Source: an uncultured Acidimicrobiaceae bacterium (lineage in GTDB: Bacteria > Actinomycetota > Acidimicrobiia > Spongiisociales > UBA5794). Taken from it: a DNA stretch of 52,674 bases. A model generated the notes under the pieces. That model saw only the letters and a list, made by a program, of their open reading frames with translations, had not been told where the DNA came from and made no database searches. Numbering within the stretch: the first letter of the stretch is position 1; the number at the start of each line of letters is the position of its first letter. Shown in pieces: positions 31,756 to 40,580 of this stretch. The DNA is taken from the NCBI GenBank assembly GCA_947259365.1, contig CAMYMC010000037.1, positions 1 to 52,674 on the forward strand. The letters run 5' to 3'. The position numbers and the translations under genes were made by a program.

Positions 31756-32892
31756 TCAGAGGTCCCGGACGGTCTCCTCGATGAGGAAGTCGACGATGGC
31801 GACGAGCGCTTCGCGATCGTCGGCTCCGTCGGCCTTCGCCGCCTCGTACACCCGGACCTGGGCGTCCGCGCTCGTCCCCCGCTCGTAGATGTCGTTGGCG
31901 GCGAGGACCTCGTCCCAGCAGCCCAGCTCGATGGCGTCCTCCTCGACGAGCTCGAGGAGCTCGTCGAGGAGCTGGCGGTAGGCCACGACGGCGCCCCTGC
32001 CGAAGTCGATGAGACCCTCGTCCATCCCATAGCGCTGAGCACGCCACATGTTCTCGTTGATGAGCATCCGCGAGTAGATCCGCCAGCGCTGGTTGTCGAG
32101 CCGGCGCCGATAGAGCATCGCGAGAATCGAGAGGTACATCGCCGCCACGGTGACGCCGTCGTCGAGGCGGGTGCAGATGTCGGCCGAGCGCATCTCGAGG
32201 GTCGGATAGCGAGCGCTCGGTCGCAGATCCCACCAGAGCCGGGTCGCGTCCTCGATGACGCCCGCGTTCACCAGCGTGCTGATGTGGCGCTCGTAGTCCG
32301 CCCACGAATGGAACTCGTCCGGCATCCCCGTGCGGGGCAGCGCCCGGAACACCGACGTCCGGTAGCTCTTGAGACCGGTGTTCTGCCCCTGCCAGAACGG
32401 CGACGACGTCGAGAGAGCGAGGATGTGCGGGAGGAAGTACAGAACCTGGTTCATGAGGTCGATCCGCAGGTCCTCGTCCTCGACGGCGACGTGGACGTGC
32501 ATCCCCGAGATGAGCAGCCTCCGCACGACGCCGCCCATCGCCTGGGCGAGAAGGTTGTAGCGCTCCTTGTCCGTGTGCAGCTGGTCGCCGTAGCTGGCGA
32601 AGGGGTGGGTCGACGCCGAGATCGGGACGACCCCGTACTCGGTGGCGACGGCCGCGATCGTCTTCCGGAGGAGGGCGAGATCCTGCCTGGCTTCCTGGAC
32701 GGTCTTCGACACCTTCGTCCCCACCTCGAGCTGAGATCGCATGAACTCATGGGTGACCTGAGGACCGAGCAAGTCGTCGCAAGACTCGTAGAGGCCGGCT
32801 GGCAGATCGGCCACGAGGTCGCGAGTCTCCAGGTCGACGATGAGGTATTCCTCCTCGATGCCGACCGTGAACGCCGGCCGGGGAACCGCCAC
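31756..32892 (-). CDS. Carboxylate-amine ligase, GCS2 family (YbdK / glutamate-cysteine ligase type)
   Basis: ATP-dependent ligase of 378 aa. Known relatives join glutamate to cysteine (mycothiol producers often lack this; EgtA and YbdK are relatives) or have weak gamma-glutamyl ligase activity. Visible: FTVGIEEEYLIVDLETRDLV at the N-terminus, ASTHPFASYGDQLHTDKERYN, ISGMHVHVAVEDEDLRIDLMNQVLYFLPHILALSTSSPFWQGQNTGLKSYR, DLRPSARYPTLEMRSADICTRLDD near the C-terminal third, and LINENMWRAQRYGMDEGLIDF. GTG 32892 is chosen because GAGGAGG lies 6-7 bases upstream. It is divergent from the M20 amidohydrolase gene. The substrate is not set by sequence. Confidence 0.88.
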   Translation of the reverse strand: MAVPRPAFTVGIEEEYLIVDLETRDLVADLPAGLYESCDDLLGPQVTHEFMRSQLEVGTKVSKTVQEARQDLALLRKTIAAVATEYGVVPISASTHPFASYGDQLHTDKERYNLLAQAMGGVVRRLLISGMHVHVAVEDEDLRIDLMNQVLYFLPHILALSTSSPFWQGQNTGLKSYRTSVFRALPRTGMPDEFHSWADYERHISTLVNAGVIEDATRLWWDLRPSARYPTLEMRSADICTRLDDGVTVAAMYLSILAMLYRRRLDNQRWRIYSRMLINENMWRAQRYGMDEGLIDFGRGAVVAYRQLLDELLELVEEDAIELGCWDEVLAANDIYERGTSADAQVRVYEAAKADGADDREALVAIVDFLIEETVRDL

Positions 32893-32996
32893 GATGCCCT
32901 CCTCGTGCGTCGGACCACCAACATACCGCCATACCGCGCCCGTCGGCCACAGTGCGACGGGACGGGGCACCGCCGACCGACGGTACACTCCCGTCG

Positions 32997-34172
<1,176 letters not shown>

Positions 34173-34179
34173 GCCGCGG

Positions 34180-35205
34180 TCAATCGACGACCAGGAGCCC
34201 CTCACGCTCGACGGCGTGACGCAACGCCTCGCCGTCGCCGGGTCGCACCGAGAGCGTCAGCACTCCGCCACCGCCATGGGGCGCATGACGGAGCTGGATG
34301 TCCCGGACGTCGACGGCAGAGGCCTGCAGCGCCTGGCCCACCCGTGCCAGCTCCCCCGGCTCGTCGGCGAGAGCCACCCGCACCGTCGCCACTCTCGCGG
34401 TCATCGCCCGACGCATCTCCATCGCCGCGGCGAGGAACGTCTCGAGGTCGGCGCCGTCTCCCTCGACCGACGCCGCCAGCTCGTCGATGGCGGTCCGCAC
34501 GCCGTCGAGGGCGGCGACGACGGAGGCGCTGTTCATCCGCAGAAGATCCACCCACAGCCGGGGATCGGACGCGGCTACCCGGGTGAGGTCGCGAAATCCG
34601 CCTGCGGCGAGTTCGAGCCCGCCCTCGGCGCCGCCGGCGGCGGCAACGAGCGCGGCGGCGATCAGCTGGGGCACGTGGCTCACCGCAGCCACAGCGGCGT
34701 CGTGGCGGGCCGCATCCATGAGGATCGGGCGGGCCCCCAGCTCGGTGACGAGGCCCGACACCAGCTCCACGTCGCCTGCCGCGGCGCCGTCGGTGACGAC
34801 GACCCACGCCGCCCCGCGGAACAGCGCGGCTGAGGCCGCCTCGGGCCCGGCGACCTCCCGCCCGGCCATCGGGTGCGTGCCGACAAACCGGGCGGCCCGC
34901 GCCGCCATCACGATGGGCGCCTTGACACCCGCAACGTCGATGACCAGCCCGCTGTGGTCGAGTCGGGCAACGAGGTCCCGCGTCGCCGTCGGCGGCGCTG
35001 CCACGATCAACAGGTCGGCTGCGGCGAGGAGCACATCGTCCTCGCTCTCGCCGGCGGCATCGAGGGCTCCCCGGCGCAGCGCCGTCTCGAGGTGGGCCGC
35101 CTGCGGGTCCCACCCCGCAACCCGGGCCCCGCGCTCGCGTAGGGCGAGACCGCAGGAGGCGCCGATGAGGCCGGTGCCGAGAATCCCGACGTTGCGAACC
35201 TGCAC
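34180..35205 (-). CDS. tyrA: Prephenate dehydrogenase with C-terminal ACT-like domain
   Basis: NAD(P)-dependent enzyme of 341 aa converting prephenate to 4-hydroxyphenylpyruvate for tyrosine. Visible: Rossmann start VGILGTGLIGASCGLALRERGARVAGWD, DLLIVAAPPTATRDLVARL, VGTHPMAGREVAGPEAASAALFRGAAWVV (substrate-binding His region), AAVSHVPQLIAAALV, and a C-terminal ACT-type segment VRVALADEPGELARVGQALQASAVDVRDIQLRH (about 270-340), a likely tyrosine-feedback site. GTG 35205 gives the standard N-terminus and lies 4 bases after the aroF stop, so the pair is an operon. It would use prephenate produced by the chorismate mutase fusion at 16.7 kb or another mutase. Confidence 0.9.
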   Translation of the reverse strand: MQVRNVGILGTGLIGASCGLALRERGARVAGWDPQAAHLETALRRGALDAAGESEDDVLLAAADLLIVAAPPTATRDLVARLDHSGLVIDVAGVKAPIVMAARAARFVGTHPMAGREVAGPEAASAALFRGAAWVVVTDGAAAGDVELVSGLVTELGARPILMDAARHDAAVAAVSHVPQLIAAALVAAAGGAEGGLELAAGGFRDLTRVAASDPRLWVDLLRMNSASVVAALDGVRTAIDELAASVEGDGADLETFLAAAMEMRRAMTARVATVRVALADEPGELARVGQALQASAVDVRDIQLRHAPHGGGGVLTLSVRPGDGEALRHAVEREGLLVVD

Positions 35206-35209
35206 GCGC

Positions 35210-36259
35210 TCAGACGGCCACGCCGACAACGGCTGCGAGCGCGCGAACGTCGTCCATCAGCTCGGCGAACTCGTCGGGAACGATCGCCTGAGCCCCGTCG
35301 ACGAGCGCATTCTCCGGCTCCGGGTGAACGTCGACCATGAACCCATCCGCCCCGCAGGCGACCGCCGCCCTCGTGAGCGGGGCCACGAGTGCCCGCCTGC
35401 CGCCGGAGTGACTCGGGTCGACGACGACGGGCAGATGGGAGAGACCCTTCAGCACCGGCACCGCCGAGATGTCGAGCGTGTTGCGGGTCGCCGTCTCGAA
35501 CGTGCGAATCCCTCGCTCGCAGAGGACGACGTCGTGGTTGCCCTCCTTGTAGATGTACTCCGCAGCGTTGAGCCACTCCTCGATCGTCGCCGTGAAGCCG
35601 CGCTTCAACAGCACCGGTTTCGTCTGCTTGCCGAGCTCCGAGAGGAGGGTGAAATTCGCCATGTTGCGGGTGCCGACCCTGATGAGGTCGGCGTAGCTCG
35701 ACACGAGTTCGACGTCGCGTGGGTCGAGGACCTCGGCGACGAACGGGAGGCCGAATTCCTCGCGGGCCTCGGCAAGCAGCTCCAACCCCTTCTCGCCGAG
35801 TCCCTGGAACGCGTACGGCGACGTCCGCGGCTTGAACGCGTCCCCTCTCAGGATCGTTGCACCGGCACGCGCCACCGCCTCGGCGGAGGCGAAGAGCTGG
35901 TCGCGGGTCTCGACGGCGCACGGTCCGGCGATGGGGGCGAGGTGCCCCCCGCCGATGAGAGCAGTGCCCACCTCGACGACGGAATCAGAGGCCTGGAAGT
36001 CACGGCTGACGAACTTGAAGGGCTTGAGAACCGGCACCGCCCGCTCCACTCCGGAGAAGGCCTCCCAGGGCATCTGCTCGACGGTTTGGCGCTCACCGAC
36101 GGCTCCGATGACGGTGCGCGACCGACCCTCAGAGACGTGTGCCTCGGCGCCGATGTCCTCGAGGCGTTGCACGACATGGGCCACGTTCTCGGGCGAGGCC
36201 GTCGCACTCATCACGATGATGAGCGACTCGTCTCCCTTGCCGATGGTGATGCGTGGCAC
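35210..36259 (-). CDS. aroF: 3-deoxy-7-phosphoheptulonate (DAHP) synthase, type I with N-terminal regulatory domain
   Basis: First enzyme of the shikimate pathway, 349 aa, joining PEP and erythrose 4-phosphate. The N-terminal ferredoxin-like regulatory domain (about 1-90; [14 protein letters not shown] then [17 protein letters not shown]) resembles the Thermotoga-type feedback domain. The barrel has the full catalytic set: GPCAVET (metal Cys), [59 protein letters not shown] (metal His), [17 protein letters not shown] (metal Glu and Asp region). The start is GTG 36259 with GGGAGG at about 6 bases; a TAAGCT box lies at 36282-36277. It is followed by tyrA. It is the functional counterpart of the degenerate paralogue at 16.7 kb. 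Confidence 0.95.
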   Translation of the reverse strand: MPRITIGKGDESLIIVMSATASPENVAHVVQRLEDIGAEAHVSEGRSRTVIGAVGERQTVEQMPWEAFSGVERAVPVLKPFKFVSRDFQASDSVVEVGTALIGGGHLAPIAGPCAVETRDQLFASAEAVARAGATILRGDAFKPRTSPYAFQGLGEKGLELLAEAREEFGLPFVAEVLDPRDVELVSSYADLIRVGTRNMANFTLLSELGKQTKPVLLKRGFTATIEEWLNAAEYIYKEGNHDVVLCERGIRTFETATRNTLDISAVPVLKGLSHLPVVVDPSHSGGRRALVAPLTRAAVACGADGFMVDVHPEPENALVDGAQAIVPDEFAELMDDVRALAAVVGVAV

Positions 36260-36309
36260 AACGACCTCCCTGCCAGAGCTTAGGGTCGGGGCCCCATGCG
36301 CCGGCCGGC

Positions 36310-36564
36310 TCAGCCGAGCAAGAGCGAGTCGGGTCCCAGGGTCAGACGCCGGATCTCGAGTTCGGGATGGTCGTTGGCGAGCCCAGAGGCGACCTCCAGC
36401 CCCACGCCACCGTCCCACGCCGTCACGAGGACCGCACCGTCGGCGTCGGTGCCGAGCAGTGTCGCCCGGCAATGCGGGTCCTCTTGCATCTCGTCGACCA
36501 GGGCGACGAGTGCCGTCGGCACGCCCCCCGTCGCCGACTGCCAAGTGGCGGTGATCATCTCCAT
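36310..36564 (-). CDS. Small hypothetical protein
   Basis: Protein of 84 aa, acidic and hydrophobic in alternation, with no recognised motif: it opens MEMITATWQSATGGVPTALV and contains EDPHCRATLLGTDADGAVLVTAWDGGVGLEVASGLANDHPELEIRRLTLG, which reads as a small beta-rich domain. It is supported by a TACCGT box (36577-36572) 7 bases before the ATG. It lies upstream of aroF on the same strand with 50 bases between, but aroF has its own -10 box. No function is proposed. Confidence 0.6.
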   Translation of the reverse strand: MEMITATWQSATGGVPTALVALVDEMQEDPHCRATLLGTDADGAVLVTAWDGGVGLEVASGLANDHPELEIRRLTLGPDSLLLG

Positions 36565-36630
36565 GACCGGGACGGTACCGCCGACGCCGCCCATTCGAGT
36601 GCACCGACGTTCACTGCTCGCCGAAGGTGC

Positions 36631-36659
36631 TTGCAAAAATTAGCAAAATGCGATATATT
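36631..36659 (+). promoter_or_regulatory. Consensus promoter with repeated GCAAAA motif
   Basis: -35 TTGCAA (36631-36636), 17-base spacer, -10 TATATT (36654-36659), then GTG start 6 bases on. GCAAAA occurs at 36633-36638 and 36643-36648, 10 bases apart (one helical turn), and TTGC/GCAA (36631-36634, 36643-36646) form a dyad. This very AT-rich block in GC-rich DNA is a candidate autoregulatory operator. Confidence 0.7.
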
Positions 36660-36665
36660 GTTACC

Positions 36666-37013
36666 GTGAAGCAACCGCTGTCGGACCTCGGAGCGTTCAT
36701 CCGCCAGCAGCGGGAGCGGAGCGCGATGTCGCTGCGCAAGCTCGCCGAGGCGGCGGGGATATCAAACCCGTACCTGAGCCAGATCGAGCGCGGATTGAGA
36801 AAGCCGTCGGCGGAGATCCTCAAGTCGATCGCCCGGGCGCTCTCCATCCGAGCCGAGGCACTGTACGAGCGGGCCGGCCTGCTCGAAGGCGTCGAGCGGC
36901 CCACGGTCATGGACGCCATCGACGGCGATACGGTGCTCACACGAGGACAGAAACAAGCGCTGACGCAGATCTACCAGAGCTTCGTCAGCGGAGACAACCA
37001 GGAGGAAGCGTGA
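36666..37013 (+). CDS. XRE-family transcriptional regulator
   Basis: DNA-binding protein of 115 aa. A cro/C1-type HTH occupies about residues 8-65: LGAFIRQQRERSAMSLRKLAEAAGISNPYLSQIERGLRKPSAEILKSIARAL, with the classical helix-turn-helix LRKLAEAAGISNPYLSQIE. The rest (ALYERAGLLEGVERPTVMDAI) and a C-terminal tail TRGQKQALTQIYQSF complete the protein. Architecture and wording resemble the mycobacterial regulator encoded immediately upstream of hbhA. The GTG start lies 6 bases after a consensus -10 and overlaps no SD, so the mRNA is leaderless. It overlaps the next gene by one base (TGATG). Likely to regulate itself and its partner. Confidence 0.9.
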   Translation: MKQPLSDLGAFIRQQRERSAMSLRKLAEAAGISNPYLSQIERGLRKPSAEILKSIARALSIRAEALYERAGLLEGVERPTVMDAIDGDTVLTRGQKQALTQIYQSFVSGDNQEEA

Positions 37014-37459
37014 TGTTCGAGGCGCAGAAAGAGCTCGCTTCGAAGGCCTTCTACGCTGCGATCGCGACACCCGTCGTCGCAGCCCGCAAGGTCCGGTCGT
37101 ACGGCTCGAAGCTCGCCGAGAGCGCGCAGGGCCAGTTCGACGAGCTTGCTGTCGAGGGCGAGAAGGTCGCCAAGCAGATGAGGGACCGGACGGTGGTCGA
37201 GGAGATCCAGAGCCGCGTCGACCTCGAGAAGGTGCAGGACAGGGTCGAGAAGCTGCGTGATCAGCTCGAAGGAGCACTCGCCAGCTGGCGGGAGAGCTTC
37301 GCCCCCGCGAAAGAGACCGCACCCACCGAGCCCGCGGCCAAGAAGCCCGCCACCAAGCCCGCAGCCAAGAAGCCCGCAGCCAAGAAGCCCGCAGCCAAGA
37401 AGCCCGCCACCAAGCCCGCAGCCGGCAAGCCAACAACGAAGGCAACGGCGAGCCGCTGA
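37013..37459 (+). CDS. HbhA-like protein with Lys/Ala/Pro-rich tail
   Basis: Protein of 148 aa. The N-terminal two thirds (about 1-95) is an amphipathic helical/coiled-coil region (KELASKAFYAAIATPVVAARKV and EEIQSRVDLEKVQDRVEKLRDQLEGALASW). The C-terminal 45 residues are low-complexity repeats of Ala-Lys-Lys-Pro-Ala type. This two-part layout and the XRE gene upstream match mycobacterial HbhA, whose Lys-rich tail binds heparan sulfate and which associates with membranes; adhesion here is only inference, since polycationic tails may also bind DNA or cell-wall polymers. No signal peptide. ATG 37013 follows GGAGGAAGC and overlaps the regulator's stop. A 13-bp intrinsic-like hairpin follows at 37541. 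Confidence 0.75.
   Translation: MFEAQKELASKAFYAAIATPVVAARKVRSYGSKLAESAQGQFDELAVEGEKVAKQMRDRTVVEEIQSRVDLEKVQDRVEKLRDQLEGALASWRESFAPAKETAPTEPAAKKPATKPAAKKPAAKKPAAKKPATKPAAGKPTTKATASR
37329..37430 (+). repeat. In-gene 15-base tandem repeats encoding the Lys/Pro/Ala tail
   Basis: Near-identical copies of GCCCGCAGCCAAGAA and shorter variants (GCCCGCCACCAA), three of the full 15-base units being consecutive (about 37358-37402). The repeats stay in frame, so copy-number change would lengthen or shorten the cationic tail without disrupting the gene. Confidence 0.8.
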
Positions 37460-37540
37460 TCACGGTCGACTGGCCAGGAAACGCATTGCGACGCTCGGTG
37501 GCAACACTCCCTCCTTACCACCGACGCTCCTGCCAGTGAA

Positions 37541-37570
37541 AGAGAGCCCCGGGTCATCCCGGGGCTCTCT
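37541..37570 (+). terminator. Terminator hairpin after the HbhA-like gene
   Basis: Perfect 13-bp stem (37541-37553 with 37558-37570), loop TCAT, followed by GTTGTTCC. It lies between the HbhA-like gene (+) and the convergent DUF4332 gene (-); on the minus strand it is followed by TTTCAC, so it can serve both. Confidence 0.8.
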
Positions 37571-37630
37571 GTTGTTCCACATCGAGTTCGCGGCACGGAG
37601 ACCATGCCCGTACGCCCGACCCGCGGATGT

Positions 37631-38035
37631 TCAGTACTTCACGATGGGGTCGAGCTTGTTCGCATGAGTGACCCAGCGGGCGACCATCGACTCTGTCGGC
37701 AGGCGGCGGACGAGCTTCTTCTTTGCGTTGACCTCGACCATCGTGGCCAGGAGGTTTCGAGCGTTCCGGCGCCGGAGCTCCTTGACGGTGTCGACTCCGG
37801 CCGACTCGAGGAGGTCGGAGTACTCCTCACCCACCCCCTTGACCCTCATCAGGTCGGCCCGGTTCACCCATTCGAGGATGAGCTTCTCTGAGATCCTCGT
37901 TCTCTCTGCGAGGCTCTTGCGACCCTTCTTGTTCGCTCCCTCCCTCAGCAATCGCTCTGTGGTGCGGACACCGCTCTTTCGCAACGCCGTTGCGTACTTG
38001 TGTCCGATACCTTCGATTGCATCGATCGACGCCAT
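37631..38035 (-). CDS. DUF4332-type helix-hairpin-helix protein
   Basis: Protein of 134 aa of the DUF4332 kind, built from helix-hairpin-helix elements: IDAIEGIGHKYATALRKSGVRTTERLLREGANKKGRKSLAERTRIS, then a second copy VNRADLMRVKGVGEEYSDLLESAGVDTVKELRRRNARNLLATMVEVNAKK. IEGIGHKYA and VKGVGEEYS are the paired hairpins, which in other HhH proteins contact DNA backbones; the family's function is unknown. The ATG at 38035 has AAAGGAC upstream. It is flanked by the terminator hairpin at 37541 and the MobA-like gene, which is on the same strand 101 bases upstream. Confidence 0.85.
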   Translation of the reverse strand: MASIDAIEGIGHKYATALRKSGVRTTERLLREGANKKGRKSLAERTRISEKLILEWVNRADLMRVKGVGEEYSDLLESAGVDTVKELRRRNARNLLATMVEVNAKKKLVRRLPTESMVARWVTHANKLDPIVKY

Positions 38036-38136
38036 CTGCTCGTCCTTTCCTGGCGTGTCAGTCCCTTTGCGCCCCGCGGGCACGCCGTGCGGCGCAGCGA
38101 GGATAACGAACGCGCACCGCTCGCTGCCAGGGCGCA

Positions 38137-38745
38137 TCACCTGGTGGGCCGCAGCTCGTCGAGATCCATCGGAGTGACGATGCGCCGCGGGGGCAACCGG
38201 TCGAGCCGGACCTCGGTGACCCAGCCCGGGTGCGCCTGCCACAGCAAGTCGAGGTCGGCGTCGTCCTCACGCACCATCAGCCGCGGCCAGATCTCGGGAT
38301 CCACGACGTATGGCGGGCCGGAGGCGTACCGATAGCGGGCGATGGTGACGAGGGCGGCATCGGGGTCGTGCGCCTCGACCAGCACGGCGACGTCCTCGGC
38401 GCGCACCGACGGCATCGCCGCGTCGGCCACCACCACCGGCCCGCGGTGCCCGGCCCGGGTGAGGGCGTCGAGACCGACCCGCAGCCACGCCGCCGGCCCC
38501 TCCTCCCACTCGGGATCGACGACCGCCGTCGCTTCGGCCAGATCGCACGCGGCCAGGACCTCTTCGGCGCACCCGCCGAGCACGACATAGCGAGCCACGA
38601 CCGGCCATCGCGCCGACTCCGCCACGGTGTGCTCGATGAGGGTTTCCGACCCCCACGGCTCGAGCCACCGGCAGATGGCAAAACCCCGGCCGGGTGAGGC
38701 GGCGAGCAAGAGGGCGGCGGCTGGCGCCCGGTCGGCTTCGGTCAT
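38137..38745 (-). CDS. MobA-like nucleotidyltransferase family protein
   Basis: Protein of 202 aa resembling NTP-transferase domain proteins (MobA, CTP:cofactor cytidylyltransferase). The N-terminus ALLLAASPGRGFAICRWLEPWGSETLIEHTV corresponds to the nucleotide-binding opening, but the canonical GGxSxRMGxxK is poorly kept (AASPGRGFAICRW), so activity is uncertain. GHRGPVVVADAAMPSVRAEDVAVLVEAHD matches the segment with the metal-binding Asp, and YASGPPYVVDPEIWPRL the later product side. The start ATG at 38745 follows a TAGCGT box (38760-38755) by 9 bases; GTG 38748 is an alternative. It is divergent from ald. A cofactor role (molybdopterin or similar) is inference only. Confidence 0.72.
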   Translation of the reverse strand: MTEADRAPAAALLLAASPGRGFAICRWLEPWGSETLIEHTVAESARWPVVARYVVLGGCAEEVLAACDLAEATAVVDPEWEEGPAAWLRVGLDALTRAGHRGPVVVADAAMPSVRAEDVAVLVEAHDPDAALVTIARYRYASGPPYVVDPEIWPRLMVREDDADLDLLWQAHPGWVTEVRLDRLPPRRIVTPMDLDELRPTR

Positions 38746-38790
38746 CACGTCGTCACGCTACTTCGGTGGCACGACGCCCGGCCGCATCGG

Positions 38791-38948
38791 TAAGCTCCGC
38801 GTACCCCCTCTTTCACTTGGGCGGAGTGAGGGGACGAAGTGCACGGACGGCTCCTGACGGGGCCGTCCGGCGCGTGGGCCCCGAAGGCGCGCCACGTCGC
38901 TCACCTCTCTGCAAGACTTCGCCGGACGCCTCAGCGAGAGGAGGAACC
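38791..38948 (+). promoter_or_regulatory. Promoter and highly structured 5' leader of ald
   Basis: A -10 TAAGCT (38791-38796) implies a leader of about 145 bases. It can form hairpin CCCCTC/GAGGGG (38805-38810 with 38828-38833), hairpin CGGACGGC/GCCGTCCG (38844-38851 with 38862-38869), hairpin GGCGCG/CGCGCC (38869-38874 with 38888-38893), an enclosing stem CGAAGT/ACTTCG (38835-38840 with 38916-38921), and a competing 9-bp pairing CGTCCGGCG/CGCCGGACG (38864-38872 with 38920-38928). CCTCTC (38904-38909) complements the SD GAGAGG (38936-38941). Mutually exclusive pairings plus SD masking suggest a riboswitch-like control element. Confidence 0.6.
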
Positions 38949-40067
38949 GTGCTCGTCGGAGTGCCCACCGAGGTGAAGAGGCAGGAGTACCGGGTCGCGA
39001 TGACCCCCGTCGGTGTCCGCGAGCTGGTCTCCCGGGGTCATCGGGTCATCATCCAGTCCGGGGCCGGGTCGGGCTCGTTCATCTCCGACGACGAGTACAC
39101 GGAAGTCGGCGGCGAGATCGTCCCCACCTCGAGCGACGTCTTCGCGGACGCCGACATCATCGTCAAGGTCAAGGAACCGCAGCTCGCCGAGATCGAGAGG
39201 TTGTCCGAGGAACAGACGATCTTCACCTTCCTCCACCTCGCCGCCTACCCCGAGGCGGCGGCCGGCCTCGTAGCTTCGGGGGCGACGGCGATCGCGTACG
39301 AGACCGTCGAACTCCCCTCCGGCTCGCTACCGCTGCTGGCACCGATGAGCGAGATCGCAGGCCGGATGGCCGCTCAGGCCGGTGCCCACCACCTCGAACG
39401 GCCCCACGGTGGCCGCGGGGTGCTCATCGGAGGTGTCGCCGGCGTCGCCCCGGCCCGGGTCGCGGTGCTCGGAGCCGGCAGCGCCGGGACGAACGCAGCG
39501 ATGATCGCGGCGGGCATGGGGGCCGACGTCGTCATCCTCGACATCAACGTGGACCGCCTCCGCCATCTCGATGAGCTCCACTGGGGCCGGATCGTCACCG
39601 TCCGCTCCTCCGTGTACTCGGTCGACGAGTTCGTCCCCACGTCTGACCTCGTCATCGGCGCGGTCCTCGTCGCCGGCGCCCGGGCGCCCATCGTCGTCTC
39701 GAAGGAGCACGTGGCGGCGATGCGCGACGGCTCTGTGGTCGTCGACATCTCCATCGACCAGGGTGGGTGCATCGAGACCGCCCGGGAGACGACCCACGAC
39801 GACCCCACGTACGTGGCCGAAGGCATCATCCACTACGCCGTCGGCAACATCCCGGGGGCCGTGCCGAACACGGCGACGTACGCGTTGACGAACTCGACGT
39901 TGCCCTACGTCGTGGCGCTGGCCGACGGGCTCGAGGGGGCAATCGAGCGATACCCGGAGCTCGTGCCCGGCATCAACGTGGCCAGCGGCACGGTGACGAA
40001 CCGGGCCGTTGCCGACTCGCTCGAGCTCGCGCACGCCCCACCGCTCGAGACCCTGGGAATCGCCTGA
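38949..40067 (+). CDS. ald: Alanine dehydrogenase
   Basis: NAD-dependent enzyme of 372 aa interconverting L-alanine and pyruvate plus ammonia. The N-terminus VLVGVPTEVKRQEYRVAMTPVGVRELVSRGHRVIIQSGAGSGS includes the substrate-binding region with KRQEYRV and the following Arg. Catalytic Lys and His regions appear as VKVKEPQLAE and FTFLHLAAYPE. The NAD Rossmann motif VAVLGAGSAGTNAAMIAAGMGADVVILDIN lies at about residues 172-202, then SIDQGGCIETARETTHDDPTYV and HYAVGNIPGAVPNTATYALTNSTLPY. Length is standard. GTG 38949 follows GAGAGGAGG by 5-6 bases. The long structured leader upstream is exceptional for this window and may control translation. Confidence 0.95.
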   Translation: MLVGVPTEVKRQEYRVAMTPVGVRELVSRGHRVIIQSGAGSGSFISDDEYTEVGGEIVPTSSDVFADADIIVKVKEPQLAEIERLSEEQTIFTFLHLAAYPEAAAGLVASGATAIAYETVELPSGSLPLLAPMSEIAGRMAAQAGAHHLERPHGGRGVLIGGVAGVAPARVAVLGAGSAGTNAAMIAAGMGADVVILDINVDRLRHLDELHWGRIVTVRSSVYSVDEFVPTSDLVIGAVLVAGARAPIVVSKEHVAAMRDGSVVVDISIDQGGCIETARETTHDDPTYVAEGIIHYAVGNIPGAVPNTATYALTNSTLPYVVALADGLEGAIERYPELVPGINVASGTVTNRAVADSLELAHAPPLETLGIA

Positions 40068-40070
40068 GCG

Positions 40071-40580
40071 TCACTGCGGCGGCGGCGAGCCTTTGAAGAT
40101 CGCCCGGCCCCGGAGCCGGGCCCACCACAGGTATATGGCCCCTCCCGACAGCACCGCCGACGCCAGGGCCTGATACCACGTCGACCATCCGTACTCCCCG
40201 ATCGACCAGCTGTAGAGAAACGCCAGCGCACCAAGGGTGAGCTGCAGCGCCCCCGTCGTGACGAAGATGGCGCGACCCTCGGGTTTGGCGAGGACGAGGA
40301 TGCCGGCGACCGCCCACGCCAGGAGCACCGCACCGACCCAGCGCAGACCGCCCAACTCGTCGGCGACCCTGTCCGAGAGCCCGATCGCATCGAAGAACGT
40401 CGCCGGGAAGATGACGAGGGGCAGGGCGAAGATCATGTTGACGAAGATGTAGACGACCATCGCCGTCGTCAGGGTCATCGCGGGGTCGCGCGGGCGCTTG
40501 ACCCTCTTCGGCTCGGTGATCGGGCCCTCGGGGGCGCCGGGGTCGGGCAGATCAGCACGTGGCTCGTCGCGACCGGTCAT
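40071..40580 (-). CDS. Small four-helix membrane protein
   Basis: Membrane protein of 169 aa. The first 35 residues are polar and Pro-rich. Four hydrophobic helices follow at about residues 37-58, 78-97, 102-122 and 130-150, containing TAMVVYIFVNMIFALPLVIFPATFF and WVGAVLLAWAVAGILVLAKPEGRAIF. I do not recognise a family. The ATG overlaps the stop of the upstream DUF2017 gene (ATGA), so it is the third member of a clpS-DUF2017-membrane protein cluster read on the minus strand. It converges on ald with 3 bases between the stops. Confidence 0.78.
   Translation of the reverse strand: MTGRDEPRADLPDPGAPEGPITEPKRVKRPRDPAMTLTTAMVVYIFVNMIFALPLVIFPATFFDAIGLSDRVADELGGLRWVGAVLLAWAVAGILVLAKPEGRAIFVTTGALQLTLGALAFLYSWSIGEYGWSTWYQALASAVLSGGAIYLWWARLRGRAIFKGSPPPQ

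Noticed and set aside
37329..37430. Intergenic minisatellite
   Set aside because: The repeats are in frame inside the HbhA-like coding region and encode its cationic tail.
38805..38945. Glycine riboswitch upstream of ald
   Set aside because: A CCGAAGG string resembles part of the glycine aptamer, but the flanking GGAGAG and CUCUCAGG core elements are missing, so I keep only a structured leader of unknown type.
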